Origin: JAGOBX01 sp017999075 [NCBI: Candidatus Babelota bacterium]
Lineage (GTDB): Bacteria > JAGOBX01
DNA: 8,046 bases
NCBI GenBank assembly: GCA_017999075.1
Contig: JAGOBX010000146.1
Span: 1-8,046 of the forward strand
Direction of reading: 5' to 3'
Position 1 is the stretch's first letter; each line of letters starts with the position of its first letter. Under the pieces are notes generated by a model. It saw only the letters and a program-made list of their open reading frames with translations, did no database searches and was not told the origin of the DNA. The translations under genes were made by a program, and so were the position numbers. This document shows, piece by piece, positions 6,882 through 8,046 of this stretch.

Positions 6882-8046
6882 TTACTCGATTTTAATAGAT
6901 TTTGGATTTTTAATTTTCAACTGCAATTTTTCTTTGTATTCGTCAACAGTAAAAATTCCTGATAACGAAGCACCTTTTTCAATATCTGCCATACCGGGTA
7001 TTTTTTCAAGCATATTTTCCCATATCATTATTTTTATTTTACCTGTGCCATCATCAAGGGTAAGAGACAGACCTTTATCATTAGAACTTACAAATTTAAC
7101 TTCAGCTTTTTCGATTTTTACTGATTTTCCTGCATCTGCAAGAGTTAATTCACCGATTTTTTTTAATTGGGCGTCTTCCTGTTTTTCAGTTTGCTTATAT
7201 TTTGAAGAAGAGTTTTCTTCTTTTTTGCTAACAGCAACAGTACCCACTTTTTTTATTGAAGTTACGTCTGCAATATTTGCCTGTATTTTCCCTCTGTATT
7301 CAGAAATTTTAAGAACCACTTCAATCTCATTTCCTTCTGTTGATATATTCTTTTTGTTTTCTTCAGATATGGCATTATAATCGCCGTCAAATATAGTTAC
7401 ATTTATACTCCCTGTTTTATCAGTCAATTCAAGAAGATACAAATCTTTTCCTTTTTTAGTTTTCTTTTTTGAAAACAGAGTTATTCCTGCCTTAACTTTA
7501 TAAATATTATTAACATTATTTTGGTTTAAATCTCCGATATTTATTGATTTTACATTGGCAGTTGTTGCTCCTGAACCTGCAGAATCAAGTTCAGATTCGG
7601 TTATTTCGACCACTCCCAATTTTTTTATTTTTAAATAATCCAGGATAGCAGCCTGAAATTCGCCGCGGAATTCTCCTATTCGAATTGCAGTTTCAAATTC
7701 TGTTCCCGGCGTAGAAAAAATTTGTTTTATTTCATCCGGCAATTTTTGAAATCCTGCTTCAAATAAAGTCATTCCGATTTTTCCTGTTTCATCTCCTAAA
7801 TTTATATTATACATTTTAGTCCCTTTTTTAGTAACTCGTTCAGAGACTGAAATCACGTGAACTTTCACTTTAACTATTTCATCGATATTTTCTTTCTTTA
7901 ATTCTCCGAGTTTAATTTCCTTCATTTGAAATTTTTCTAAAACCTGCAGCCTTTCAGGTATTTGTAAAAACATTGAAACCCCGAATTTATCAGTAATATT
8001 TAAAACTCCTGTAATCTGAACAGAATCTCCGACTGCTGGCATATTT
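6882..8046 (-). CDS. Tandem OB-fold protein, N-terminal end missing (runs off right edge)
   Basis: The frame stays open to the right edge, and 386 residues are visible counting from the first ATG at 8042. That Met is probably internal, because the visible sequence opens with VGDSVQITGVL, which is the closing half of an OB fold. Numbering from it, one partial OB domain (1-36) and three full ones follow, at about 43-143, 166-267 and 294-386. Each runs from a [IK]-x-L-G-[ED]-L type opening, through a core 'L.D.TG.I...[LI][FW]', to '[EI]-x-E-[YF]-[RK]-x-x-[LFI]-Q'. Examples are LGDETGKIGMTLF (82-94), LTDKTGSINVTIF (206-218) and LDDGTGKIKIMIW (329-341). The third full domain is closest to the bacterial YhcR-type OB fold; such folds commonly bind single-stranded nucleic acid. 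Low-complexity, Lys/Glu/Ser-rich linkers separate domains (268-293). A signal peptide or catalytic domain upstream cannot be seen, so location and enzymatic activity are open. It heads the visible part of an operon with the DUF112 and hydrolase genes. Confidence 0.85.
   Translation of the reverse strand, partial: NMPAVGDSVQITGVLNITDKFGVSMFLQIPERLQVLEKFQMKEIKLGELKKENIDEIVKVKVHVISVSERVTKKGTKMYNINLGDETGKIGMTLFEAGFQKLPDEIKQIFSTPGTEFETAIRIGEFRGEFQAAILDYLKIKKLGVVEITESELDSAGSGATTANVKSINIGDLNQNNVNNIYKVKAGITLFSKKKTKKGKDLYLLELTDKTGSINVTIFDGDYNAISEENKKNISTEGNEIEVVLKISEYRGKIQANIADVTSIKKVGTVAVSKKEENSSSKYKQTEKQEDAQLKKIGELTLADAGKSVKIEKAEVKFVSSNDKGLSLTLDDGTGKIKIMIWENMLEKIPGMADIEKGASLSGIFTVDEYKEKLQLKIKNPKSIKIE

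Noticed and set aside
6934-7380. A 148-codon plus-strand open frame
   Set aside because: It is the longest antisense frame but mirrors the Lys/Glu-rich OB-fold gene, and it has no ribosome site or domain.
8040-8042. ATG at 8042 as the true start of the OB-fold gene
   Set aside because: The frame continues open to the edge and the following residues are the second half of an OB fold, so the Met is most likely internal.

Overview
The window is strongly AT-rich and almost fully coding, and every supported gene lies on the minus strand, so transcription runs from high to low coordinates. A predicted outer-membrane-type lipoprotein and an AsmA-like DUF748 protein point to a bacterium with two membranes. 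Most starts lack a clear Shine-Dalgarno sequence and have A/T-rich leaders, as in Bacteroidota and several little-known low-GC phyla. One membrane gene is instead of the DUF112/COG1784 type that I know best from archaea. I cannot name the phylum from sequence alone.

Right half (8046 to 4327), first transcription unit. A protein built of tandem OB folds is cut by the right edge. Four bases later comes a DUF112/TctA-like polytopic membrane protein, and one base after its stop comes a YdjM-type (PF04307) membrane-bound putative metal-dependent hydrolase that starts with GTG. A hairpin terminator with 12-bp perfect arms closes the unit at about 4273-4319. The tight packing suggests co-expression and perhaps one envelope-associated function. 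An OB-fold protein, a channel- or permease-like protein and a membrane hydrolase together do not match any pathway I can name, and this is the best candidate for an undescribed system.

Left half (4250 to 1), second transcription unit. A membrane-anchored diguanylate cyclase (two membrane segments, HAMP, GAF, GGDEF with an intact inhibitory site) is followed after 14 bases by a small lipoprotein with two TRAM/OB-like domains. After a further 55 bases comes a long DUF748/AsmA-like protein that runs off the left edge. The gene order suggests c-di-GMP signalling beside envelope-biogenesis functions.

I found no tRNA, rRNA, CRISPR array, insertion sequence or attachment site. The only non-coding stretches are 55-76 bases or shorter. 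The remaining open frames on the plus strand are shadows of the minus-strand genes.
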